Source: JACKCP01 sp034007295
Lineage (GTDB): Bacteria > Desulfobacterota > Desulfobacteria > Desulfobacterales > JACKCP01
DNA: 64,000 nt
NCBI GenBank assembly: GCA_034007295.1
Contig: JAVERC010000005.1
Coordinates: 62,001-126,000 of the forward strand
Direction of reading: 5' to 3'
Position numbers and translations under genes: made by a program. Below the pieces are notes generated by a model. That model saw nothing but the letters and a program-made list of their open reading frames with translations, made no database searches and was not told the origin of the DNA. Of the stretch, positions 17,516 to 26,326 are shown in pieces; within the stretch, counting starts at the first letter, position 1; each line of letters starts with the position of its first letter.

Positions 17516-19684
17516 ATGCACAAGGAACTGTTTTCGCCCATAAAAATAGGAAATCTCAATGTAAAAAACAAAATTGTAATGGCACCAATGGGAAACATAA
17601 ACATGGCAGACCCCATAGGAAGGCCGCTTCAGAAAATGATTTCATATTTTGAAGAAAGGGCAAAAGGAGGAACAGGTCTTATAATAAGCGGGCTTGTTCC
17701 TGTTCCATTTGGGATTGACCCGACAATTTCAGAAGAAAACAACACAACATATTTCCCAAGAATTGACGGATCATCCAGAACAAGAATGTCAGGATGGAGA
17801 GACCTTGTCTCAACTCTTCACTCCTATGACTCAAAATTTTTTATCCAGCTCACAGCAGGACTTGGAAGGGTCGGTTCTCCTGAATGTGCATTAAAATTAA
17901 AGCTTCCAAAATCAGCATCTTTTAACAAAAATTTTTATCTTCCGGCTATTCCACACTTTCCGTTTACTGACATGGCAATAAAAAAAATAGTAAAAAGCTT
18001 CGGCCAGAGTGCAATAAATGCCAAGGTATGCGGAGCAGACGGAATTCATCTTCACGGCCATGAAGGTTATTTAATGGATCAGCTCACATCCCTTCCCTGG
18101 AACAGAAGAAAATTCGGAAGATACAAAAACAGATTTCAATTTGCCATAGACATTGTAAAGGAAATAAAAAATATCTGCGGAAATGACTTTCCTGTAATTT
18201 ACAGAGTTGACCTTACCCAGGGACTTGAATTTACCTACGGAAAAGAAATATTCAAAAAAAGATTCATGGGAATGGAAAGGACAATTGAAGAAGGCCTTGA
18301 ATTCTGTAAAGAACTTTACAAGGCCGGAGTTGATGCCTTTGATGTTGACAAAGGATGTTATGACAACTGGTTTTTTCCCCACCCTCCTGCATATTTTAAA
18401 GATATGCCCTACGTTGAGGAAATGGCAGGCAGCTTAAAAAAATTTTTTGAAAAGGAAAATATAAAAGCACCTGTAATTGCAGTTGGAAAACTTGGAAATC
18501 CAAAAGCTGCATCAGATGTTTTAAAAAACAATACAGCAGACATGATAATGCTTGGAAGACCTCTTCTTGCAGACCCTTACTGGCCGGAAAAAGTAAGAAC
18601 AGGAAAGGCAGATCAGATTGTTCACTGCATTGGAGATCAGGATGCCTGTATTCAGTCTTTTATTCTTGGAGGACATCCCTGCTGCAGCATTAATCCATAT
18701 GCTGGTTTTGAGGATGTAAAAATTTTAAAGCCTGCAGATAAAATAAAAAATGTTGCTGTTGTAGGAGCTGGACCCGGAGGATGTGAAGCAGCAATAACAG
18801 CAGTAAAACGAGGACATAAGGTAACCTTGTTTGAAAAAGGGAAAAATATTGGAGGACAATTTTATCTTGCCTCAAAAATGCAGATAAAACATGACGTAAA
18901 AACATATTTAACAAATCTTGAAAACCGCCTTAAAGCACTTGAAGAACAGGGCCTTGAAATAAAATTAAACACAAAACCTTCAAAAGAAGAGCTTATTTCA
19001 TCATTTGATTCAATTATATGTGCTACCGGAGTAAAACCTTTAATTTTAAATATTAAAGGCCTGGAAAACATTAAATATACAGATTCAAGAACATTACTTG
19101 AAAAAAATCTTGAGCTTGATGAAAATCATAAAAAAATAACAATAATCGGAGGCGGAATTGTAGGATGCGAACTCGCCTGCGAAATGGGTGCAAAATACAA
19201 AGATATTGAAATTACTGTAATTGAAATGGAAAAAGACCTTATGAAAGGAGTTGTCCAGGCAAACAGGGCAATGCTTTTATGGCTCATGATGGGACTTGGT
19301 TCAACGGACAACTCAAAAAATCCTCTGATAAAAAATCCTGTAAAAGCTTATACATCTTCAAAAGCAGTGGAAATAACAAAAAATTCAGTCATTATTGAAG
19401 CAAACAAAAAAAGAAAAAATCCTTTCACCCCATGGCATACACTTATCCCTGAAAATATTCACAATCCTTTTGATAAAAAATTAAATATCAATAATACAGA
19501 AAAAATTGAAATTGATACTGATTTTATAATTTTTGCAACAGGTGCATTGTCAGAAAATTCTCTTTACACAGAAATTTCAAATTCAGATTTTAAGGGAGAT
19601 ATTTTTACAATTGGAGATTCAAGAGAGCCTGCAAGCGGATGGCAGGCAATTAGTTCTGGAAATGATGTGGCAAGGTTTATCTGA
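17516..19684 (+). CDS. Old-yellow-enzyme/FAD oxidoreductase (2,4-dienoyl-CoA reductase-like)
   Basis: A 722-aa flavoprotein. It has an N-terminal FMN-binding TIM barrel (about 1-370, with the catalytic block DGIHLHGHEGYLMDQ and WNRR), then an FAD-binding module GAGPGGCEAA (about 418) and an NAD-binding module GGGIVGCELACE (about 543). The linker that normally binds [4Fe-4S] reads CIGDQDAC...CCSINP. The usual CxxC second cysteine is aspartate, while a CC pair occurs later, so the cluster may be altered or absent. It is the last gene of the four-gene redox unit and ends at a strong terminator. Substrate unknown; enoate or dienoyl-CoA reduction is the family theme. Confidence 0.88.
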   Translation: MHKELFSPIKIGNLNVKNKIVMAPMGNINMADPIGRPLQKMISYFEERAKGGTGLIISGLVPVPFGIDPTISEENNTTYFPRIDGSSRTRMSGWRDLVSTLHSYDSKFFIQLTAGLGRVGSPECALKLKLPKSASFNKNFYLPAIPHFPFTDMAIKKIVKSFGQSAINAKVCGADGIHLHGHEGYLMDQLTSLPWNRRKFGRYKNRFQFAIDIVKEIKNICGNDFPVIYRVDLTQGLEFTYGKEIFKKRFMGMERTIEEGLEFCKELYKAGVDAFDVDKGCYDNWFFPHPPAYFKDMPYVEEMAGSLKKFFEKENIKAPVIAVGKLGNPKAASDVLKNNTADMIMLGRPLLADPYWPEKVRTGKADQIVHCIGDQDACIQSFILGGHPCCSINPYAGFEDVKILKPADKIKNVAVVGAGPGGCEAAITAVKRGHKVTLFEKGKNIGGQFYLASKMQIKHDVKTYLTNLENRLKALEEQGLEIKLNTKPSKEELISSFDSIICATGVKPLILNIKGLENIKYTDSRTLLEKNLELDENHKKITIIGGGIVGCELACEMGAKYKDIEITVIEMEKDLMKGVVQANRAMLLWLMMGLGSTDNSKNPLIKNPVKAYTSSKAVEITKNSVIIEANKKRKNPFTPWHTLIPENIHNPFDKKLNINNTEKIEIDTDFIIFATGALSENSLYTEISNSDFKGDIFTIGDSREPASGWQAISSGNDVARFI

Positions 19685-19695
19685 TAAATCAATTT

Positions 19696-19726
19696 AAAAA
19701 AGCGGAGTTTTTACCTCCGCTTTTTT
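19696..19726. terminator. Bidirectional terminator
   Basis: AAAAAAGCGGAG pairs with CTCCGCTTTTTT across a 7-nt loop. It lies between the convergent OYE-type gene (plus) and the CocE/NonD gene (minus), with A/T tracts on both sides. Confidence 0.9.
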
Positions 19727-19735
19727 AATTAAGTT

Positions 19736-21919
19736 TTAGTTTGAATGTTCCATTAAATAAGCTGAAGCATCATCAACCCAATTCCAGAGCTCGCCTTGTC
19801 TTTCATTTTTAACCTTAGTAAACTCAAGCTTTGCACTGCGGTTTGAGTCTATTACAATCCGGCTTTCTGAAGGATGAAGAATTGGAAGAAGATGAGGAAA
19901 ATCAGAATTTGAAATTGAAAGTCTTATTCTGTGGCCTTTTTTAAATACTGCATGTGTAGGCCAGATTTCCATTGAATATTTATAAACCTTATTTTCTTCA
20001 ATCATATTGGGATTTTTGTCTGCATAATCATAAAAAGGATCTGCTGGATCATATCCTGGAGCAATTTCAAAAACATTATTTGGGTCATAGGGTCTGTGTG
20101 AAGCTGTAAGCCATCCTGAAGTAATATTTCTTGCTCTCCCATCTGGCTGAACGTCATTAATTTCTGCAATCCACTGAACATCTTTTCTGTCCATTGAGTC
20201 AAAAAGAAGGTTTGCATCATATCCAAGTGCATTTTTTATGTCTTTTAGAACAGCTGAAACTGCAAGGGATGAAAGAGGCCTTTTAAAATCCGTTTTTGCA
20301 TAAAAACTAAGCTTAAACGGCCCTGCAACTTCTATATCTTCATCTAAAGGCTCAGTTGTAAAGGTAAGAACACCGTCTTCATCAATTCTTTCGTCTTCCC
20401 AGGGCATGAGAAAATCTATATCAAGATTTAAAACAAGTTTTGATGCCTGGGAAACAAGAGCAGGAAGTCCCATAAGCCATCTTGAAGATGATCTGGAAAT
20501 CAGACCTTTTAAATCAAGGGGAGAATGTTCAATTAAAGGATTTGAAAGAAGCCAGGTTGTATCTGTCCAGTTAAGGGATTCCTTCATTTTGTAATTTCTG
20601 GAATAATTTGATGCTGAAAACCAGTCGCCAAATATAAATGAAGCTTTTCTTTTTGAAAGATAAAAGGTTTTATTTTCAGTAATTTCTTCTGACGGAGGCC
20701 AGTTTTTAAGTGCTTTCCATTTTTCTTTGCCAAGAACATAGCTTAATACGCTGAACTCTTCCATAAAAGGATCGTTTTTACCTTTTATTTTCCAGTCAAA
20801 CCATCTTGCAGGAAGCGACATATCCATAATTGAATTTACACCAAGCCCAAGAGAACCTCCAAGATGATACCAGGGGCCCATCACAAGAGCCTTATCTGAA
20901 ATACTGTGATTTTTCAGGCCGTGCATGTAATTATTTATTGTTCCCCTTGTAAAAATATCAAACCAGCCGCCTGTCATAAAAACAGGAAGTTTTTCAGAAA
21001 TCTGTTTTTTACCCAAAGGACTGTTGTAAAGATCATTGTTAAATTCGGGAAATGCAGGAAAATCCCAGCCTTGCGGATGATCCTTGGGCCAGTAAATCAT
21101 TGCAGACTTTGTTTCATAAAAATCTGTTTTTTCAGCATTTGCAATATCCATTACCCAGTGAATTGGAACATCAAGCTGGCCCAAATGCTCTTCCCATATT
21201 TGAGAAGCTTTTTGAATATCATCAAGATTTATTCCGTTTTCTCCAAGATAAAGAAGGGGTGGAAAAACAGATAAAATATCTACAAGTCCAAGCCAGAGCG
21301 GAATAAATTCTGCATTTACACTCCCTCCGTGCATAACAATATCTTTGTATGCATCTGATTTGCTTACAAGTGGAAAAAGTGCCTTTAAATGTATTGGTTC
21401 TCCATTTTCGTCAGTTTGAATCTGACCTGCTGCAAGAAGCTGTGATATTGCCATATAGGAAGGTCCAATCATACCTACCCTTCCGTCGCAAGAAGGCATG
21501 GAAGGAATAAAATTGTCAATTATCCATGCATTGTCATAATGCTCAGAAGGCCCAAAAGATTCCCATTCTCCGTTTGAAGACCCTGTACCTCTTATATCAA
21601 CGCCAACAAGGTTGTAGCCCTTTGTTACCAGACCAAGGTAAAGCATCATCATAACTTCTCTGCGATATGGTGTTGATATAACAATAGTCGGACAAGGCTG
21701 AGCATGAGTTATTGCAGTTGCCCATAGTTCAACTGCTTCTCCAGATGAATTTGCAGGAACAGGGATTTTAAGATTAAGATCAACATTCAAATCACTTAAA
21801 CCAAGCGATTGTATTTTTTCCTGAAGCTTGTCAAAACTTGTTTCAGAAGAAACATCACAATAACCGCCTGTAAATAAAACAAAAAAGAAAAGAAAACAAA
21901 TTAAGGCAATTTTTTTCAT
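19736..21919 (-). CDS. Secreted CocE/NonD family hydrolase
   Basis: An alpha/beta hydrolase of 727 aa in the Xaa-Pro dipeptidyl-peptidase S15/CocE group. A classical signal peptide occupies about residues 1-20 (MKKIALICFLFFFVLFTGG). The nucleophile is in GPSYMAISQ, with the serine near residue 154. Family blocks GVDIRGTGSSNGEW, GGWFDIFTRG and GPWYH follow, and a C-terminal jelly-roll domain (X-Pro dipeptidyl-peptidase C-terminal type) runs from about 480. The likely location is periplasmic or extracytoplasmic. The substrate could be an ester or a peptide. Monocistronic, with R1 repeat sequence directly upstream. Confidence 0.9.
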   Translation of the reverse strand: MKKIALICFLFFFVLFTGGYCDVSSETSFDKLQEKIQSLGLSDLNVDLNLKIPVPANSSGEAVELWATAITHAQPCPTIVISTPYRREVMMMLYLGLVTKGYNLVGVDIRGTGSSNGEWESFGPSEHYDNAWIIDNFIPSMPSCDGRVGMIGPSYMAISQLLAAGQIQTDENGEPIHLKALFPLVSKSDAYKDIVMHGGSVNAEFIPLWLGLVDILSVFPPLLYLGENGINLDDIQKASQIWEEHLGQLDVPIHWVMDIANAEKTDFYETKSAMIYWPKDHPQGWDFPAFPEFNNDLYNSPLGKKQISEKLPVFMTGGWFDIFTRGTINNYMHGLKNHSISDKALVMGPWYHLGGSLGLGVNSIMDMSLPARWFDWKIKGKNDPFMEEFSVLSYVLGKEKWKALKNWPPSEEITENKTFYLSKRKASFIFGDWFSASNYSRNYKMKESLNWTDTTWLLSNPLIEHSPLDLKGLISRSSSRWLMGLPALVSQASKLVLNLDIDFLMPWEDERIDEDGVLTFTTEPLDEDIEVAGPFKLSFYAKTDFKRPLSSLAVSAVLKDIKNALGYDANLLFDSMDRKDVQWIAEINDVQPDGRARNITSGWLTASHRPYDPNNVFEIAPGYDPADPFYDYADKNPNMIEENKVYKYSMEIWPTHAVFKKGHRIRLSISNSDFPHLLPILHPSESRIVIDSNRSAKLEFTKVKNERQGELWNWVDDASAYLMEHSN

Positions 21920-21961
21920 AAATTTCTCCCCCAGATTTTGCTGATTTAATGAATGTGCATA

Positions 21962-22104
21962 TAGTGATTGACCGAAAACGAAATTTTTTGTTCAGTTTAA
22001 GTAGATTTAAAATTTAACCTTTAGGATACATTTAGTATTTTGAGGATTAAATTTTGAATCTGACTTTAGAATGGCCCAAAAAGGCCGTTTCCGTTCAGCA
22101 ACTA
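21962..22104 (+). repeat. R1 repeat, full copy
   Basis: A 143-bp complete copy: left end TAGTGATTGACCGAAAACG, centre AACCTTTAGGATACATTTAG, right end CCGTTTCCGTTCAGCAACTA. The two arms are imperfect reverse complements over most of the length. TA dinucleotides sit at both ends. It lies between the hydrolase gene and the defence island. Confidence 0.85.
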
Positions 22105-22482
22105 TATACAAAAATATGATCAGATCTTAAAAAATTCAGGCACTTATGTTTAAAAAACCAGGAATATGCAATTTTAAAACTCTTTGGTTAAATTTACTTT
22201 TTTATAATGTAGGATAGAAATGCAAATATATTTTTATATAATAAACACTGTTTAGTGTTATAATTATACAAACCTTATGTCAATCAATAACTCTTATTAA
22301 TTATGATTAAATTGGAAAAATAATAATAAACATTTGGTCAGAAATTAATTTTGGACAAAAAAATTTAAAAGTCTCTTAAGAATGCAAAACCAAAATTTAC
22401 CAAATATTAACTAAAAATATAAACCCTGCAAAAATAAATTTTTGCAGGGCATAAATATTTGAATTAAAAATGATTTCATTGC
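22105..22482. other. AT-rich intergenic stretch beside the defence island
   Basis: No open frame or recognised element is seen apart from the hairpin at 22424-22449. Base composition is more AT-rich than neighbouring genes. It could be decayed DNA left from the event that placed the island here. Confidence 0.4.
22424..22449 (-). terminator. Hairpin terminator beyond the defence operon
   Basis: CCCTGCAAAAA (22424-22434) pairs with TTTTTGCAGGG (22439-22449). On the minus strand the hairpin is followed by TTTATATTTTTAG. It is the first strong terminator after the helicase stop codon. Confidence 0.65.
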
Positions 22483-22542
22483 AAGCACACGAAAAAAAAT
22501 ATTCTGTTTCATTTCAAATGACAAATTCAATCTTTAGGATAC
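22483..22542 (+). repeat. Diverged left arm of an R1 repeat
   Basis: The segment ends AAATTCAATCTTTAGGATAC, close to the R1 core AAATTTAACCTTTAGGATAC. Upstream it has CACGAAAAAAAATATTCTG, which aligns loosely with the R1 left arm. The matching right arm is absent here, but a right arm is present at 36020-36078 on the other side of the island. Confidence 0.4.
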
Positions 22543-22544
22543 TT

Positions 22545-22612
22545 TGAAAATATCTTATTTTTCAACTGGCAGTTCAATAATTCCATTGTTTCAAATGTCT
22601 TGTCATGGGAAC
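22545..22612 (-). pseudogene. Degenerate internal fragment of icd
   Basis: TTCCATTGTTTCAAATGTCT and the bases after it (22581-22612) match 37006-37037 inside icd at 31 of 32 positions, in the same orientation. The preceding 22545-22580 aligns with 36930-36967 with a few substitutions and a 3-base gap. About 38 bp of icd between the two blocks is missing. On the minus strand it would encode SHDKTFE(T)ME, the peptide found near residue 421 of the intact enzyme. It sits 14 bp beyond the helicase stop codon. It is too short to be functional. Confidence 0.8.
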
Positions 22613-22626
22613 GGCTAAATATTATT

Positions 22627-25344
22627 TCACCAAGGCTCACTCAATTTATTGACAATATCACGACGGGATAAAACAGCAGAACATCTTTCCCATAAATGTG
22701 ATTCAGGAGAAACCGTACCCCTGTATTTTACAGTAAAAGCATCCTGTGCTTTTTTTCTTTCATGGATATATTCATTGACTCTTAATTTAAGCTCTTCCTC
22801 ATCCTCTATCCATTCATCATCAATTGTATCGGGAAGGCTTCCAAAAATATCATAAGTGTCTTTCAGGCGTTCAGACAATACCTTGTAAATCTTTTCATCC
22901 TGAGTTTCACAATAAACCAGATTGAGCATATCAACAAACTTTCGGGTCTGCCCAAACCTTTTTATTCTTCCAAGTCTTTGTTCAAGCCTTGAAGGATTCC
23001 ATGGAAGATCAATATTAATCAGAGTGCCTAAGGCCTGAAGGTTTAAACCTTCACATGCAGCATCAGTTGCAACAACAAGACGTATTTCCCTTGTTTTTAC
23101 TGCGTTTTTTATTATTTCACGTTCAACATTGTTAAATTGCTCTCCAGAAAACAGTCCGCTTTTTCCTGCACCTGCATAAACTGCAATAACTTTATCATTA
23201 AAAAATTTTGCAAGCTCTTTTGCAATCCATTCAGCTGTATCATAATACTGGCTGAAAATAATACATCCATGTTCCAGCCAGGTTTTGCCTTCAGTTCTAA
23301 ATTCTGTTAAAAACCATTTAATTGTATTAAATTTGGAGTCAACAGCCTCTGGACGGCTAAGCTGATTTTCAATTTCCTTTAAACAGGCAGCTTCAGCAGG
23401 AGTCATTCCCGAAAGAATATGTTCTACCTGTTCAATTTGATCTTCATCTTCATTTGAAATTGAATGCCTGAGCATTTTTTGAGCTGTTTTAAGGCCCGAT
23501 GCAAAACTGGAGCAGATTCTTTGAAGCATAAGAGATTTCATAAACCCGCCTGATTTTGTTCTTGACTGAAGCAGTTTACTGAATTTTTCAGCCTGTTCAT
23601 AAGCGACTCTAAACGGTGTATTTACAGGAATACCTAACCCAACAAACCGAGATTTATACATGGTAAGATTATTTGCAGCAGGATGGGTATTAACCCCAAT
23701 TTTTTCCAAAAGGCCGTCGTCTTCAAGCTGTTTTCTTTTTCTTAATACAGTATGACGCAAAACAGGGTTATTTTTTTTGAAAAATTCTGGTGCCAGACAA
23801 TCAGAAAGCCACATTTCCTGAATCATATATTCCAAATCTTCAAACCGGTGAGAACAAATAAAAGTGTTTGGATCTATGGAAAGTGAATTCCTTATCTCAT
23901 TAATAACATAATCTTCATCACCTGGCGGCAAAGGATTGCTCAGCCAGTACCAGGCATCTTTTTCAGAGTTTACATTTACTTTTCCAGTTACCATTGGAAC
24001 AGCCTTTTCATAATCCTGCCAGGGAGATAATGAATCTCCTAGAACAAAATCTGCACCGCTGTTTAAAATCCCCAAAAGATCCCAAAGCTCTTTTACATTA
24101 GTTTGAATTGGAGTAGCAGTTCCAAGAATAATATGCCTTGTCCTTTTTCCAATCTTCATCATAAATGCAAGCAGATTATTTGGCTCAAATGATTTACTGC
24201 CTAATCCTCCCTTTGCCCTTGCCTTATGTGCTTCATCAAGAATAATTGTACCAAAACGATTTTTCAAAAGCATGCCGGCCTCTTTTACAAACTCAGAATT
24301 TTCCCTTTGATGCATTATTAATCCGGTTGAAATAATTGCTATCTTATAAGGACATTTTTTTATTGAAGATGAATCTCCCCTTGGGGATAAAAGCTGACCT
24401 TCAACTCCAAACCAGGCTTTTTTTTGCGAAGACCACACAGCAGTTGGAACACCAAGTTTATCCATCATTTCAATCTGCCATTGAATTGTAAGAGTTGAGG
24501 GTGCAAGAATTAATACAGGCCCGTCTTCAAGAAGAACACTGACCAATGCACTTGCTGCCATTGAAAGTGTTTTCCCCACACCAACCTCATCTGCTAAAAG
24601 CAGTCTGGCTTTACCGTATTTTTCCCTGTGTTCAATAAACATGGTTACAAAAGACCGCTGCCAGGGCTGCAATTGTTCTCCGCCCCGGTATATTGGAGCT
24701 TCTGCCAGAGCAGCTGCCGGAATTTCATACGGTTTTAAAACTTCTACACTAACCTCTCGACGCTGAGCAACACGGCTTATTTCTGCCAAAATTGTTTCAG
24801 GCAAAGGAACACCGTCATTCCATAAAGACCAGAATTCTTGTTCAACCCAGTCTGCACTGTCTGCATCATCATCTTCCCAAATCAATTCATAATTATCTGA
24901 AAAAGCACTTTTTGATTCATTTACAGAACCAATAAAAGATTTTCTTTTTCCATTTGAATAATGAATAGAGCCTGCTTTTCCATGAAGAAAAAGACGCTCA
25001 CGGGGTACAACCCGAATTTCCACATTGCCTGCCTGAAGTAATTTGGAAAGAATTTTATAACGCTCTTTTTTTAAAATTGATTCTGCTTCAACATCTACCT
25101 CATTCCAGCGTTCTTTCAATGCTCTGTTTCGTCCTGTTGCTACCTGAAAATCAATAAGGTCAAGTTCTGAATTGCATACAATTTTTACTTCCGGAATTTT
25201 TGCAATTTCTTCACCAACAAGCTCAAAAATTGAACTTCTGAAATAACCTGCAATCCTGAAATATTTTGAAGCACCATCAAGAGCTTTAGCTAAAAACTCT
25301 TTATCAAGTTTTTGTGTTCTGGATGAAAAACGTTTTATGGTCAT
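22627..25344 (-). CDS. PLD-SNF2 family helicase of the defence operon
   Basis: A 905-aa protein fusing an N-terminal phospholipase-D-like domain (about 1-190, single HGK motif near residue 121 and GSVNES) to a superfamily 2 SNF2-type helicase. Motif I is DEVGVGKT (about 252-259), motif II DEAH (about 370), then a helicase C domain with VATDAACEGLNLQ and motif VI QRLGRIKRFGQ (about 790). It presumably translocates on or remodels double-stranded DNA. A lone HxK in PLD-like helicases may be nuclease or structural. It is the last of seven co-oriented genes, with 1 bp between its ATG and the previous stop. Family context is antiphage defence. Confidence 0.9.
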   Translation of the reverse strand: MTIKRFSSRTQKLDKEFLAKALDGASKYFRIAGYFRSSIFELVGEEIAKIPEVKIVCNSELDLIDFQVATGRNRALKERWNEVDVEAESILKKERYKILSKLLQAGNVEIRVVPRERLFLHGKAGSIHYSNGKRKSFIGSVNESKSAFSDNYELIWEDDDADSADWVEQEFWSLWNDGVPLPETILAEISRVAQRREVSVEVLKPYEIPAAALAEAPIYRGGEQLQPWQRSFVTMFIEHREKYGKARLLLADEVGVGKTLSMAASALVSVLLEDGPVLILAPSTLTIQWQIEMMDKLGVPTAVWSSQKKAWFGVEGQLLSPRGDSSSIKKCPYKIAIISTGLIMHQRENSEFVKEAGMLLKNRFGTIILDEAHKARAKGGLGSKSFEPNNLLAFMMKIGKRTRHIILGTATPIQTNVKELWDLLGILNSGADFVLGDSLSPWQDYEKAVPMVTGKVNVNSEKDAWYWLSNPLPPGDEDYVINEIRNSLSIDPNTFICSHRFEDLEYMIQEMWLSDCLAPEFFKKNNPVLRHTVLRKRKQLEDDGLLEKIGVNTHPAANNLTMYKSRFVGLGIPVNTPFRVAYEQAEKFSKLLQSRTKSGGFMKSLMLQRICSSFASGLKTAQKMLRHSISNEDEDQIEQVEHILSGMTPAEAACLKEIENQLSRPEAVDSKFNTIKWFLTEFRTEGKTWLEHGCIIFSQYYDTAEWIAKELAKFFNDKVIAVYAGAGKSGLFSGEQFNNVEREIIKNAVKTREIRLVVATDAACEGLNLQALGTLINIDLPWNPSRLEQRLGRIKRFGQTRKFVDMLNLVYCETQDEKIYKVLSERLKDTYDIFGSLPDTIDDEWIEDEEELKLRVNEYIHERKKAQDAFTVKYRGTVSPESHLWERCSAVLSRRDIVNKLSEPW

Positions 25345-25345
25345 T

Positions 25346-26326
25346 TTATCTTAATCTTAAATGAGGTCCAATATAGCCGACATATATCCGGCAAGTTTCA
25401 TTATCAGGATAAAAATGCAGCCTGTAACCTGCCGACATTTTTATATGCATTTCAAAAAATTCCTGTTTTCCGCTTGGAAGCCAGAATTCTCTGTCACGAC
25501 GAAGTTTAGGATTGTCCCTGACAGTTTGCGATTCACCGCTTACTTTAAACGGCAGGCCAAGATTTTTTAAACTTTCAATTCTAAATTCTTTTATCTCATT
25601 ACTTTTCCATTGCAATGCAAAATCATTTAAAACAGAAACTGATTTTTTTACCTGCTCTAAAATAGTTAAAGATCCTGACCATGAGTTTAACTGCTGCTCA
25701 GATTTTCCACAAAGGACTACCCCTGGATAATACTCTTCAAACAATAAAAGAACTTCTTTTCCAGATAAAAGAGACTGATTTCTTTTTTCAATTAGCTCAG
25801 GTAAAAATTTTTGAAATACAAAGTAATTATAAAAATTTTGAATTTCACATTTTTGCTCTTCAATTTCACCATTTTCCAAATTCATTTTAGAAATATCAAC
25901 GGTCAAAGGAGAAACTGTCCACGGAGCTCTTGTACTAAAGCTCAAAATCGGCGAATCATGCCAGGCAGCAGCCGATAAAGCACTATAATCCATGCATCCA
26001 TTTAAACTAACCTCAAACACATCTGCTCCCTCGTTTATATCTTCTGTATTAAAAAAAGGAGATTGAGTTGCAATGGAACGAAAAGCCCTTAGCATATCAC
26101 GGTTTTTTCCTTTTAAATTTTGATCATGCCAGTTTTTCCAATAATAACCTGGTGCAAGTTCAATCAAAAACCATGATTTATCCACAGACTGATCAACAAG
26201 GATTGTTTTCAGGCCTGCATTTTTAGCTTTTATACAGATTTTAAGAAAGTCAGGGACAGCTTCTTTTGCATAATCACTATGATCAAAAGGAAGTGAATGA
26301 TGATTAAATACCATGCAGTCTGTCAT
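25346..26326 (-). CDS. Unknown protein of the embedded defence cassette
   Basis: A 326-aa protein I cannot assign. No signal peptide or membrane segment is apparent. The N-terminal half is mixed alpha/beta (FNHHSLPFDH, ILVDQSVDKSWFLIEL). The C-terminus has a beta-rich pattern GYRLHFYPD...CRIYVGYIGPHLRL, the kind of short terminal module seen on some toxin-like or effector proteins, though that is only resemblance. Its ATG overlaps the stop of the DUF3696-type ATPase by 4 bp (ATGA), and its stop is 1 bp from the helicase ATG. It therefore forms a fixed unit with DUF262 and the ATPase, and is the most likely place for an undescribed activity. Confidence 0.85.
   Translation of the reverse strand: MTDCMVFNHHSLPFDHSDYAKEAVPDFLKICIKAKNAGLKTILVDQSVDKSWFLIELAPGYYWKNWHDQNLKGKNRDMLRAFRSIATQSPFFNTEDINEGADVFEVSLNGCMDYSALSAAAWHDSPILSFSTRAPWTVSPLTVDISKMNLENGEIEEQKCEIQNFYNYFVFQKFLPELIEKRNQSLLSGKEVLLLFEEYYPGVVLCGKSEQQLNSWSGSLTILEQVKKSVSVLNDFALQWKSNEIKEFRIESLKNLGLPFKVSGESQTVRDNPKLRRDREFWLPSGKQEFFEMHIKMSAGYRLHFYPDNETCRIYVGYIGPHLRLR

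Noticed and set aside
22105..22482. Possible att site or integrase at the island edge
   Set aside because: No tRNA, integrase or exact att-like direct repeat was seen; only R1 sequence and the icd relic support mobility.
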